The position numbers and the translations under genes were made by a program. This document shows positions 23,559 through 33,531 of a stretch of DNA of 64,000 nt, in pieces. Source of the stretch: Cubamyces lactineus (taxonomy: Eukaryota; Basidiomycota; Agaricomycetes; Polyporales; Polyporaceae). Numbering within the stretch: the first letter of the stretch is position 1; the number at the start of each line of letters is the position of its first letter. The stretch is taken from positions 484,001-548,000 of the forward strand of contig JACDTU010000005.1 in assembly GCA_022376465.1 (NCBI GenBank), read 5' to 3'. Below the pieces are notes generated by a model. That model was not told the origin of the DNA, did no database searches, and saw only the letters and a list, made by a program, of their open reading frames with translations.

Positions 23559-24460
23559 CTGTTACAATACAGCATGGACATGTACAAAAGCCAGGCACTA
23601 TATTTACAAGATCTTTGAACAATCTCTACAAACTCCCACTGACCTAGTACAAATACATACTACAATGGACAGGCAAGGGTTACAAGTATTGTAATAGTGA
23701 TTGTATTGTATAAAATCCACTCCCAGATATACCACAATGGTTTGAATGTGTTGTGTGTCACTTGTGCTACAACAAACGACTACATGTGTTTGGAGGACTT
23801 TGGATGGTGCCGGGATCAGACTTGATGCACACAGAGCCTGCACGCAGAGTATCATTGAAGGGTGGGATGAACACAGGGCGCACAGAAAAATTGAGAAAGT
23901 GCAACAGATCAATCAATGCTGTACAGGTTCCCGCAGACGGCTTGCCCTGCAGGATATTGAAATGTGTTGCCCATTCAACTCAAGACAGCAGGTTCACCAA
24001 AGATTCGCTAGGGCGATCAGCAAGAGTACCCCAATAGGCCACGGCCTCCTTCCAGGTTAAGTGGTGTTGAGCCCATAGTACAAGCGGGCAAAGGAGCTGG
24101 CGCGCCCAAGCCCATTAGGCTTGTACAGGAAGCCAGGCAGAGCTACTAGCAGGTGTGAAGCACTCTTTGAGCTGTCCAGCAACAACAAGGACCTGTACAT
24201 CATGTTTTGGTGTTGCAAGGAGGTACTGGACCTGCAATCAATTGAGCATAAAGCCATCCAACGGCACTCGTACCAGGTTATTGAAGGCTGCCTGCAGTAT
24301 CTCCTCTTTTGAAGGCCTAGTATGCACGAAAATTGCGAGCAGATGGTCAATGGCATCCCCAGGCATAGGATAAAGGAAAGCTGGATCACGCACGGGTTCA
24401 GAAACTAGGTTGAAAGAGGCCATGACCATGAATGGTCAGGATTTCAGTCAGGGGGAGGTG
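23559..24460. other. Unassigned repeat-derived interval
   Basis: No gene is supported. On the minus strand 24429-24060 encodes a plausible but unrecognised segment in two frames (SEPVRDPAFLYPMPGDAIDH followed by LLAIFVHTRPSKEEILQAAF), possibly the end of a transposon ORF. The interval ends with a purine tract (CAGGGGGAGGTGA, about 24448-24460). Confidence 0.4.
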
Positions 24461-25031
24461 ATGAGCACCACTACGAGAAACCGATATACAAACCTATCCC
24501 ATGGTCATACCAGCAGCTCGATCCTGCCACACTCGCACTCAATGGTCATCCTTACAATCCATCTCTAATATTGTGGAACCATCGACACTGCCAAACCACA
24601 TCTCTTCACTCAGATTAGCAACACAAACCCTCTGGAGTCTGTTGGATAGAATTGGAGCTAGATTACTATATAATCCTGATAGTAGATACTGGAGAAAACT
24701 TTGGAATCCCCTCCCTATCGGCCCAAATCATGTGAGCTCAGCTCGGTTGGCCAAGGCGGTTGACCAGACTGCCTGTCGAATCACATTCATTCCTATGCTC
24801 ATTCTCTCTCTTGGTTGCTCACGCTTCTCTTGATTTGTATTCGCTTTTCTCTAACACATCTACTCTACCCATCACTATCTATCTTTACAGGAATCCGCTG
24901 GCTCACATCCCTCTGCTGTTCAATCATATCTGTAGTGCTGACCGTGTCACAGGCCACGCCTGTGGAGAAGACATATTGTTGCTTACCCACATTGTGCGAC
25001 AGGCATGAGGGTCTGAGGTGACAACCTAACA
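24461..25031 (+). repeat. Probable LTR of another gypsy family (571 bp)
   Basis: A polypurine tract (AGGGGGAGGTGA) is followed by TGAGCACCACTACGAG; a TATATAA box occurs at about 24669; the proposed end is CCTAACA at 25031. Starts with TG and ends with CA as LTRs do. No second copy in the window confirms it, and the flanks show no target duplication. Confidence 0.4.
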
Positions 25032-26586
25032 GTATGTCAGGTTGGCACAACACTTGACACTGAGGTGGGGGCTCTCAGGAGTGGCAGCACTGGTCAGTGT
25101 GCTAGACCCAGTGGAGCTGTCAGTATTCCCATTGGCAGTGGGTCGGAACTCACCAATGCTGTTGCTGCCCGCAGAAGGTGGCAAGGTCACTCGAGGCTGT
25201 CAGAGGTTCTACCAAGAGCACATGGGTGTTAGAGGTAGAAGACTAAAGAAGAGAAGAGGGAGAGAGAGGAGGATATCCTCAGTGGTGGGGCTCATGCTGA
25301 AGTGCAGTGTAAGTCGACAGATTGTGCATGGCATGTGAACAAGTGGAAGGGGTTGGACCAAAGGGAGGAGAAGGTTCTAGGGGAGAGGAGAGTGTGTAGC
25401 AAGAAGATGGGTATTGGGAGGGTGTCGGATGACGGAGTTGAGGACAGGGGTGAAGAGCTTTTAGGCTGACCTCCTCGATGTCTTTGATAGGTCCATTGAG
25501 GTTGGCAAGTTCTGCTAGAAGCAGGTCGATTGTCTCAACCACACTTGGGGATTGTCAAGAGGACTGCCTGATCCATTAGGCAGGTCAGCAATATCATCCT
25601 CCCCATTGCTCTCAAGGTACAGTTTCAAGGCTTCCAGGTGGCTTACTGACAAACATGGCACCCAGATGTGATTGCCTGACTTCCATTCAGCTTGGAACAG
25701 AGCCTGGACACCAGACCCATGGTGAATAATGAGCTTGCTAATAGCCCGTTCATTCTCCTTATCCTCCAGGTCAAAAACTTGTGTGTCCAACCTCCCAGGG
25801 AACAAACAGTTGTTATTTGGTTCAGGGACTTGAAGCAATGAGGCACAAAAGATGTCACTCACAGATGCCTTATTGTTGCAACAAAGGCAGCAGCTTGAGC
25901 TAGACCAAGCTATTTCCGAAATTGCGCAGAATCCAGTAGGGTCCAACATACTTAGGAGTTAACCTGCATGCTAACCCTTTTGGTAGGGACATGTTCTTAG
26001 TGGAAACATATACAAGATCACCCTTGACAAGTGGCGCAGGGCACTGCTGACAATTCACATTGCAAGTTTACTCCACCCACACTGCTATGAAGCTGCCATG
26101 CACAGTTATGATGGCAGCTTTCACTTTCTGTGTGTACACACACACACCTGAGTACACATTGGGCTAAGCATTTTCCAGATTGTTGGGCGCGGCATCCATC
26201 TGCTATTCAGAATGAATGGTGTATATACTGTTAAGTCAGATTGCATCCAATTTAAAATGAATTCAATTATGGGCAGTTTGCTGACCCAATCACACTGGTT
26301 AGTACCAACACATTGTTGCAGCATTTGTGAGATAATGTGGTTTGCCTGCTCAGTTGATCTGTCTGACTCCAGGTGGTACGTGCTGGACATGCGCAGCTCA
26401 ATGCCTATGAGCTTATGTAGGTGAGTTCAAAATGAACTCTTGAAGAGGACATCATGGTCACTAACAATCACTTTTGGCAGACCATGATGCTTATAGATCT
26501 CTGAGAAGACAAGTTCCACTATGTCATGCACCCTGTAGTTGGTGAAGAGTCATGCTCTAAAGTATAACATTAATGATCTCGAAACC

Positions 26587-27685
26587 TGTTAGGACCGTGC
26601 TGTTCAGGAGTACAACTTCAGTGGTCAGACTTGGATGGAGTTCAGGGTCAGGGTATGACTGGAGGTCAGACTAGCACTAGGTGAGGACTTTCACAGAAGT
26701 ATTAGTAATGCACGGGTTCTGACTTGAGTGTCCTCTATTTGCGGGCTTTGGAGTTCGGGCTAGACAGGTTGGGGGTTGGACTTGGGGACAGGGTTGGAGG
26801 GTGAGAGAGGTAAAAAGGGAATGAAGCTTGGTCAGACTAGAAGTCGGGGTTGAGTGTCAGACTACGGACTGATTTCTGAACTGAGTAGCTACTACATTCC
26901 AGGGCAGTATTTATACTAAGTTAGAAACCCAATGAGAACAATAAGAGATGTCCAGGATAGGAAGGAATAAAACAAATATACAAAAGTAATTGCCAAGAGA
27001 TAAGATGTCGCAGATAGCTCAGTAAGCAAGGTTTATCTGAGACATGTAAGTCATGGGGTTGGGGGAAGTCCAAAGTGCAGAGTACGTAGTTAGTGCAAAG
27101 TGCAAATGGAGTATGGAGAATGAAGTCGGGGGTATGGGATACAGAAGAGCGGAGTATGTTACAATGGTGTGTGATATACAGTCACTGTTACAGATACGTT
27201 CTGGCCTTGTGACTTGTCCTATGCTTATGTATCGTGCTTACACTCCGGAGGCTGGGCCTGCAGTGGCCTATTCATGGTGTTGTACAGTTAGCTCTACCTT
27301 CCCATGCCACGTCAGCAACATGTCGATTATTCCCATGATTCGTCACCCACATTCACATTTACAGTCAGCCCCAGCTATACTTAGCTGTACTGAACATTCA
27401 CTTACCAATCAGGTCTATTATTAGCCTCAAATCATGTATATATAGCCAAGGATCTTCTTCAAAGAACCTCAGCTCGATCTGGTTATCTATTGCCTATTCA
27501 CTGAACCCTGACTTGCCTCTTCTCAGAAGATCTTTAATTCCTGACTTGCCTCTTTGTTACCCCTCGAGGCGACATGACCCCTAGCTTTGTCATTGTGTGA
27601 CCGATCTAGGCTCGTCATAACAGGTTAGGGATGGAGTACAGGGGTCCAGGGCTCAGACTTTGGGGTTGCAGTACAGAGCATAACA
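26587..27685 (-). repeat. Element-B-family LTR inserted in element C, itself interrupted
   Basis: On the minus strand it runs TGTTATGCTCTGTAC...GCACGGTCCTAACA, matching the LTRs at 31327 and 38396, including the TATAAATACTGCCC box. Removing the nested insertion at 27157-27622 leaves 633 bp. No internal element sequence or polypurine tract is attached, so it is a solo LTR. Flanks AAACC and GCACC match at three of five positions, so the target duplication is decayed or absent. Confidence 0.85.
27157..27622 (+). repeat. Nested solo LTR (466 bp)
   Basis: It begins TGTTACAATGGTGTG, ends GGCTCGTCATAACA, has a TATATATAGCC box at about 27437 and belongs to the same family as the solo LTR at 8397-8813. 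It sits inside the LTR at 26587-27685, so it is the younger insertion. Flanks GAGTA and GGTTA are only partly alike. Confidence 0.85.
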
Positions 27686-28346
27686 GCACCCTATGTATCT
27701 GGTAACTGACTTGTCTGTGTTGTAGGCCCAAGACCAGTGATTGGACTATGTGATGTGGTCTTCTTGCCTCCTCTCATTCTACACAGGGACTGTGAAGAAT
27801 AAGACACTTGATCCGCTTGGAGAACTCTTTGGTGGTCTCAGGACAACCTGTCTTTAGTGGTTTATTGTCAGCCCATCGGTCAATATCCTCACTATTATCC
27901 CAGAGATGCCCTCCATTCTCAGTCCTCAGCTGCTCCAGTGCCTTGCATGACTGTCAGTGTAGGGCAGCATGTGGACATGGTTCACCCCTGGCACTTGGAA
28001 GTGGTGCTGCTCAAGGCACTGGAGCCTTTCATATGCACATCCTTTGGCCTGTCTCTGCATTCACGAGCCTGTGCCTCAAGGTCAACAAAAACAAGCATTA
28101 AGATTGCCTGTGACTGCACAGCAGGCAATAGGTCAGTATCACCATTGTACTGTGTGTATCCAATGCAGCCTTTACAGTTTCCAGATGGTCGTTGAAATAG
28201 ACACAGGATAGGGCATCTACAAGGACATTTTCAATGCCCAATATTATACTCAATACAAAATTGAATTCTTGTAAATGTTCTAACCATTACGCTGTTGTGA
28301 GTGGGGTCGGTCTACAGTCCTTTACTTGGTGGGGCTGATGGGTGCA

Positions 28347-30345
28347 TGTAACACACTCAAAAGCGGAAGTATGTATGTAGAAAGCACAAAGGGTCGCACC
28401 TCACAGAAGTAATGAAAGACCTTCTTACTGACTACTGACAAACTACCTACAGACTACCTTACTCAAAAACAATCAAAAATCTTTGACTGAGGGTGGTGAT
28501 GCCAACAATCCTATGAAGATTGAATGAAAGAAATGAGGGATGACACAGAATACGCTTCTCGAAATGAGTCTCAAAACGATTGAACCAAAAGACCTCACGT
28601 TGCCGCAAAGCTTGTCGAAGTATGCTATTCATAGAATCTACGGAATTAACTAAGTCTATCGAACCTAGTAAGATCAGACCTTTACTTCCCAGGTCATAAC
28701 AATCTCAAAACCTCCCAGAAACCTCCAGTAAATACCAGAAAGCTTCCTCCACCTACTCTAGAACATATCAATAGAGCTGGTAGAGTTTCCCCTAACTAAC
28801 CCACACGGCATGCAAGCTCTCATCAACGGTCAACAGTCCAAGAACTGCCCTATCCCATTCTTCCTTCGATCTATCGATGTGTATCTGCACTCAGGCTGGG
28901 GAACCCCAGACTTGGCTGTGAAGGTCCAACCTGTAGTGACTTACAATATAACTTGTGGTTCTACCGAGCGATGGTAAGGCCTAATCAAATGTGTTCCACA
29001 TGGGGAACTATTGAACAATTGCCCTACGATGACTCATGCAGAAACCTTCCCTGCTGCTGTACTTGCTGAGAACTTGATGGTGATTGCTGGACTTGCTGAC
29101 TATCAACTCGAACTTGCTGCCTTGCTGGTTTGCTGGTACTTGCTGATACTTACCGCAGCCTTGCTGGCTGGCTTCAGATCTTACTTGCTTGTGAGAAAAT
29201 CCTACTATAAACTTCTTGTTCTCTATGTTCTCCAGGGCCTTGCCAGTCGGGTATATACACCCTCCCAGAAAGCTTCCGGTGCATTCTATCAACATTACTA
29301 ACTACTTACTAATGTATGACTAAGTAACCCCTTGCATCTTACAAAGCATTCTAGGGTGTTCTACCAAGGTCTGGGATGCTCCAGGCTCTGCAAATTACCC
29401 TGCCAAATGGCTGTGTACACTGCTTCAAGGCTGTGCAATCACTGCCTCCGAAATCAAGTCCCGGAAGATTTTAGGCTGTGAACTGCCTCAAGAACCTTCT
29501 AGTCCCTCCTGGTGTGTTCTAGTATCCTCTAGCATGTGCTAGAACATTCTAGAATGCTGCATGGCTGTGCTATTGGTCATCGCATTTGAGGCTGTTTATA
29601 GCTATGCATTATCGGCTTCATAGCCTTGATGGTAACACTGTACAGCCTTGCACCACCTCGTTGCTGTTAGTACTGCCTCAGATATCTCTCTAGGTATGCC
29701 TCTGGTGTGAATCAGGCAATGGAGAAAAGTGAAGAATGTCCATTGGAATCAGGAAAGGAGTGACTGTCAGAAAAGAATGGCTGTGTCTAAGAAGTCCGTG
29801 TCTGTTGCCCATTCCCTCAGCTTGCATGCAGATACTTGAAGTCCCCTTGGATGTGATCATCCAGTTCCCACTCTTTGATGTTCAGGGACTGTCCAACCAC
29901 TGAGATTCCTATCTGTACATATGAGCAAAAGAAACGTGCCCAAGTTGTGTCGATTGCTGTCAGGTTGCAACCCTCTGAGCCAGCTCTGCAATCAAATGTA
30001 CCACCACCGAGTCCCTTCGAAGAATGCATAGGGGACTGCCAAGGTGACACTGGCAGGGGAGTGCGGGTGTTCTACCCACAGGATGACACGTGTCTGCTGG
30101 TACTCAATGATGCACGTGATCTGCCCTGTGAAACGTCATTGGTCAGGGAGCACTAGTCGGCAGTAGCTTCCCACCCAGGGAACAAAGTGCACCTCCTTGC
30201 TTGTAGGCTCAACATTTACCCACACCTCTCGCTCCTTGACTTCCTCACCTAATGCAACTGGTCATAGCCGATGCGGGAAAAGGCTGTCTGGTTAGAAAAG
30301 AATGTGGTGGTCCAGGCCATAGGTAATTACAGGGCAGCGGGGTAT
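28347..30345. other. Unassigned repeat-derived interval
   Basis: About 2 kb with no supported gene. It includes a stretch with repeated CTTGCTG words (29045-29180), a TATAAA box near 29207, and clustered TTCTAG/TAGAAC words (29490-29560). Inverted ends TGTAACA... (28347) and ...GGTAACA (29637) raise the possibility of a large LTR, but length and flanks do not support it well. A short ORF at 29875-30156 (plus) has no recognisable product. Confidence 0.4.
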
Positions 30346-31114
30346 TTAGTCAGGCTGAACGTCTTGTGGAATTGTATGCTGGATAGCCAAGGGAAGACTA
30401 AATGACACGTCAACTATGATGGATGACAATGAGAAGTTGACTGACTGCGCGTCTGTGCCACGTTGATGATCACGTTGCCGCTCAGTCATCCACTTACTCA
30501 GGTCTGACATGTGATTTTTAGATAATCCTTTCCCACCCGGCTTGCACTGATTCTGCCATGTCCAGGTACCAATCCAAATTGGTGCATAACAGCACAACCA
30601 GGCCTTCTGGCATTGGACGCAGCTTGACATCCGTTTGCCTGCGCAGAACCGGCACGTGATCTGCTTGGCTGTGCACCAGTCGCACTTGACCCTGTAATTC
30701 CACGTTAGTTGTACTCCATACTCCAGACAGGCTTACCACGGGACTAGCAACTCCGCGTCATTCTTCTCCTTGTCCTCCGACTCTGGCTCCTTGTCCTCCA
30801 ACTCCAGCTCTTCGTCCTCCGCGGGACGCTTGCTTCCCCGTGCAGAAGACCCCACTTTCACCAAGGCAGCCGGGCGGAACAACACTGCTGCCTTTTGCGT
30901 GGCTTCATACTCCGCGTGCTCCTTCTCCTCCCGCACTCACTCCTCCTCTGCCTTTCACGCCCTGTAAAAACCGTTAGTTTGAACCCCGAACTCAGAACCC
31001 CGACAACTCCGATACTTACGCTTCGGCTGCTGCAGCCTCCTCTGCCGCCACCTTCATCCAGAGCTGTGCAAGGTGCGCCTTCAAGGCCTGGATGTTGTCG
31101 AGGGTGCTGGACAT
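30346..31114 (-). pseudogene. Antisense Zn2Cys6-like gene, truncated upstream copy
   Basis: It starts at the ATG at 31114-31112 (MSSTLDNIQALKAHLAQLWM...AAEEAAAAEA), with a good donor (GTAAGT at 31019) and an acceptor near 30964. Exon 2 contains an in-frame TGA shared with the other copy and an acidic stretch. After a second intron, exon 3 gives KCDWCTAKQITCRF followed by CVQCQKAWLCC, keeping the six cysteines of the cluster. Homology to the complete copy stops near 30345, so the C-terminal exon is gone. The gene points away from the LTR at 31327, meaning it is antisense to the retroelement whose 3' end it occupies. Confidence 0.7.
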
Positions 31115-31326
31115 GGTGTTGGTGGTGGTGGTAGAGGATAGAGAGTGAGGAAGAACTGGCTGAATCTCACCCCCGTCTTACTGTATATACACCTTTCTCC
31201 ATTGATTCTGACCCTACCCCGATTCTTGATCTCCGTTTCCTGGACTTATTGGATTACCTTTTTTGGACAGACTTCAATTTCCTTTCACTATAGGCCCTCA
31301 AGAGTTTGGGCCTAGGGGGGAGGCAC

Positions 31327-32019
31327 TGTTATGCTCCATGCTGTAACCCCAAAGTCCGAGCCCTGAACCCCTATACTCCATCCTTACTTCGCATTATGTA
31401 CTCCTTCCTCCATTCTTTCATACCCCGTACCCCCGACTCTGTTCCCCATACTCTGTTCGCATATGTACTCCACACTTTTGGACTTCCCCTGACCCCATGA
31501 CTTACATGTTTCAGATAACCCCTCATGGCGCTACCTACATGAGGCTTTGCTTACTGAGCTATCTGCGATATCCTATCTCTTGGCAGTTACTTTTGCATAT
31601 TCGCTCTACTCCTTCCTATCCCGTACATCTTTTATTGTTTCTATCGGGTTTCTGACTGAGTATAAATACTGCCCCAGAATGTAGTAGCTACTCAGTGCAG
31701 AAATCTTGTCCTTCCCGTCTTACTGGACTTCTAGTCCGTAGTCCGATACTCAACCCCGACCTCCCAGTCTGACCAACCTTTGTTCCCTTCCTACCTTCCC
31801 CTCCGACCCAACCCCCATTCCCAAGTCCGACCTCCGACCCGTCAAGTCTGTACTCCGTAGTCTGCAAATAGAGGACACCGAGTCGGAACCCGTGCGTTAC
31901 TAATAGTTTCGCGAAAGTCCTCACACAGTGCTAGTCCGACCTCCGGTCGTACTCTGACCCCGAACTCCATCCAATTCCCATCCACCGGAGTTGTACCCCC
32001 GGACGGCATGGTCCTAACA
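31327..32019 (+). repeat. LTR shared by two element-B copies (693 bp)
   Basis: Starts TGTTATGCTCCATGC and ends GGTCCTAACA; TATAAATACTGCCCC at 31661. The left side is a polypurine tract (GCCTAGGGGGGAGGCAC), i.e. the 3' end of an upstream copy; the right side leads into the Gag of element B. It therefore serves as 3' LTR of one copy and 5' LTR of the next. Confidence 0.9.
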
Positions 32020-32329
32020 GTATTTCCGAACTCACCGGGTTTCACTCAATATGTCCACTTGAACTGTAGTCCGCACTCAGACCCAATCTCGTGCCCTAGA
32101 GCAAGAAGACCCCGCTCAGAACTGGAGTGGCTGGACGGCTCGCCGAGGCGACTCAGCGACGCAAGAAGAAGCTACTCTGAGCTGCCATGGACAGTTCGCT
32201 CAAACAATCGTCGAAGTGTCCTCCGATGGGGACAACGAAGGTGACCAGCCTTAGCCTTTGGTCATCTCTATTGCGACTGTCCCACAGGTACCCTGAGAGC
32301 CATCTCTGTGGAATCCGTTCTCCAAGGGT

Positions 32330-33478
32330 CAGCCTACAGGTCCAAGCCGCGGGCCTCCAGGCCCGCCAGGACCTCCGGACAACGACCTGGAAGATCCTCA
32401 AGGACCTGGTGATGACAACATCAGCTCAAGCTTAGACTCCTCCGACTCCGAAGACTGAGTTCAGTCGCAACTAGCGACCGCGATCTCCCTCATCGCGCGT
32501 ACCCTCAAACATACTATCGCTCCAGCTCCGGCCATTACTCAACCTTCGAACAGCGAGCGGCACAATGTCCGCAAGCCGGACCAGTTCAATGGGTCTGATC
32601 CCAACAAACTCCAGTTGGAACTGGTCTTCAAGGCCTGACCCCGAACCTTTGACTCCAATGAGAAGAAGGTAACCTATGCCATCTCCTTCCTCAAGTGCAC
32701 CGCCCTACAGTGGTTCGAGCCCTACCTCCTCGAAGGCGACTTGGACAACCCCCCCATTTTCTTCACATCCTACAACCACTTCCAGGAGGAACTCCGAGTG
32801 AACTTCGGGCCATACAACGCCTCCGGAGCTGCGGAGCACGAGCTGATGAACCTCCAGATGGGCATCAACCAGCGGATAGCTAAGTACATCACTCAGTTCA
32901 CCCGCCTCGCTACTCAAGTCCGCTGGGGTAATGCTCCGCTCTGGTACCGGTTCTACAATGGACTTCCAAAACATCTCAAGGACCGCATCTCCAAGGTCAG
33001 CAAGCCTGAGAACCTGGTGGCCCTCCGCGACCTCGCGCAGTCAATCAACAACCACTACTAGGAGTGCAAGGCCGAGGTCTTGCGCGAGTCCGGGCCTTCC
33101 AAGTCCGGCAGCAAGCCGACCTCCAACTCCAAGTCCTCCAACTCTGGCAACAAGTCCGGAGGTAGCAACTCTGGACAGGCCTCCTTGTCTAACCCGTCCA
33201 AGTCCAGCAACTCCGGTACTTCATCGAAGTCCCCTAAGACTCCAAAGACTCCAGCCAAGACGTACGCCGACAAGCTCGGCAAGGACAGAAAGCTTACCCC
33301 CGAGGAGCGCCAATGCCGTTTCGCCAACAACCTCTGTCTCTTTTGCGGCGGAGCTGGTCACACCGCAAGAGCTTGTCCGAAGAAGACCTCGTCCACGGCT
33401 AAGGGTCGCACTGCTCAAGCTAACCCTGCTCCTGCTGCGCCAGCTCCAGCTGCAGCCCCGAAGGAGACAAAAAATTAG
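32330..33478 (+). pseudogene. Gag of element B
   Basis: One frame encodes a Pro/Gly-rich leader (GPSRGPPGPPGPPDNDLEDP, about 32340), an acidic Ser run, then the Retrotrans_gag capsid domain (RKPDQFNGSDPNKLQLELVF, 32573 on; ALQWFEPYLLEGDLDNPPIF; GPYNASGAAEHELMNLQMG), a Ser/Asn/Lys-rich linker, and a CCHC knuckle CLFCGGAGHTARACP near 33333-33377. In-frame stops lie at 32456-32458, 32636-32638 (TGA, likely CGA before) and 33059-33061 (TAG, likely TGG before). Otherwise the frame is continuous over 380 codons. Confidence 0.85.
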
Positions 33479-33531
33479 TCCACAGTCCTCCAAACTCCGT
33501 ACCCTGTGAGGACCGCATTGACTCCTCCGGT

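Larger units (their letters stand above)
25515..28345 (-). mobile_element. Gypsy element C remnant (RNase H, integrase, C-terminal domain), split by LTR insertion
   Basis: Reading right to left on the minus strand: the end of RNase H (WLEHLQEFNF...GIENVLVDALS) at 28300-28190; a degraded integrase N-terminal part down to 27690; an inserted LTR complex at 26587-27685; then the integrase core (VELVFSEIYKHHGLPKVIVSD, about 26540-26480; RMSSTYHLESDRSTEQANHI, 26400-26330; CDWVSKLPIIEFILNWMQSD, 26300-26240). A C-terminal segment (LIIHHGSGVQALFQAEWKSG then HIWVPCLSVSHLEAL, 25740-25620) resembles the chromodomain-like tail of Agaricomycete gypsy elements. The first catalytic Asp region is not readable. 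Many stops and frame changes show it is an old, dead copy. Confidence 0.75.

Noticed and set aside
28347..29637. A 1.29-kb LTR with ends TGTAACA and GGTAACA
   Set aside because: Too long for the families here, flanks GTGCA and CTGTA do not match, and no second copy is present in the window.
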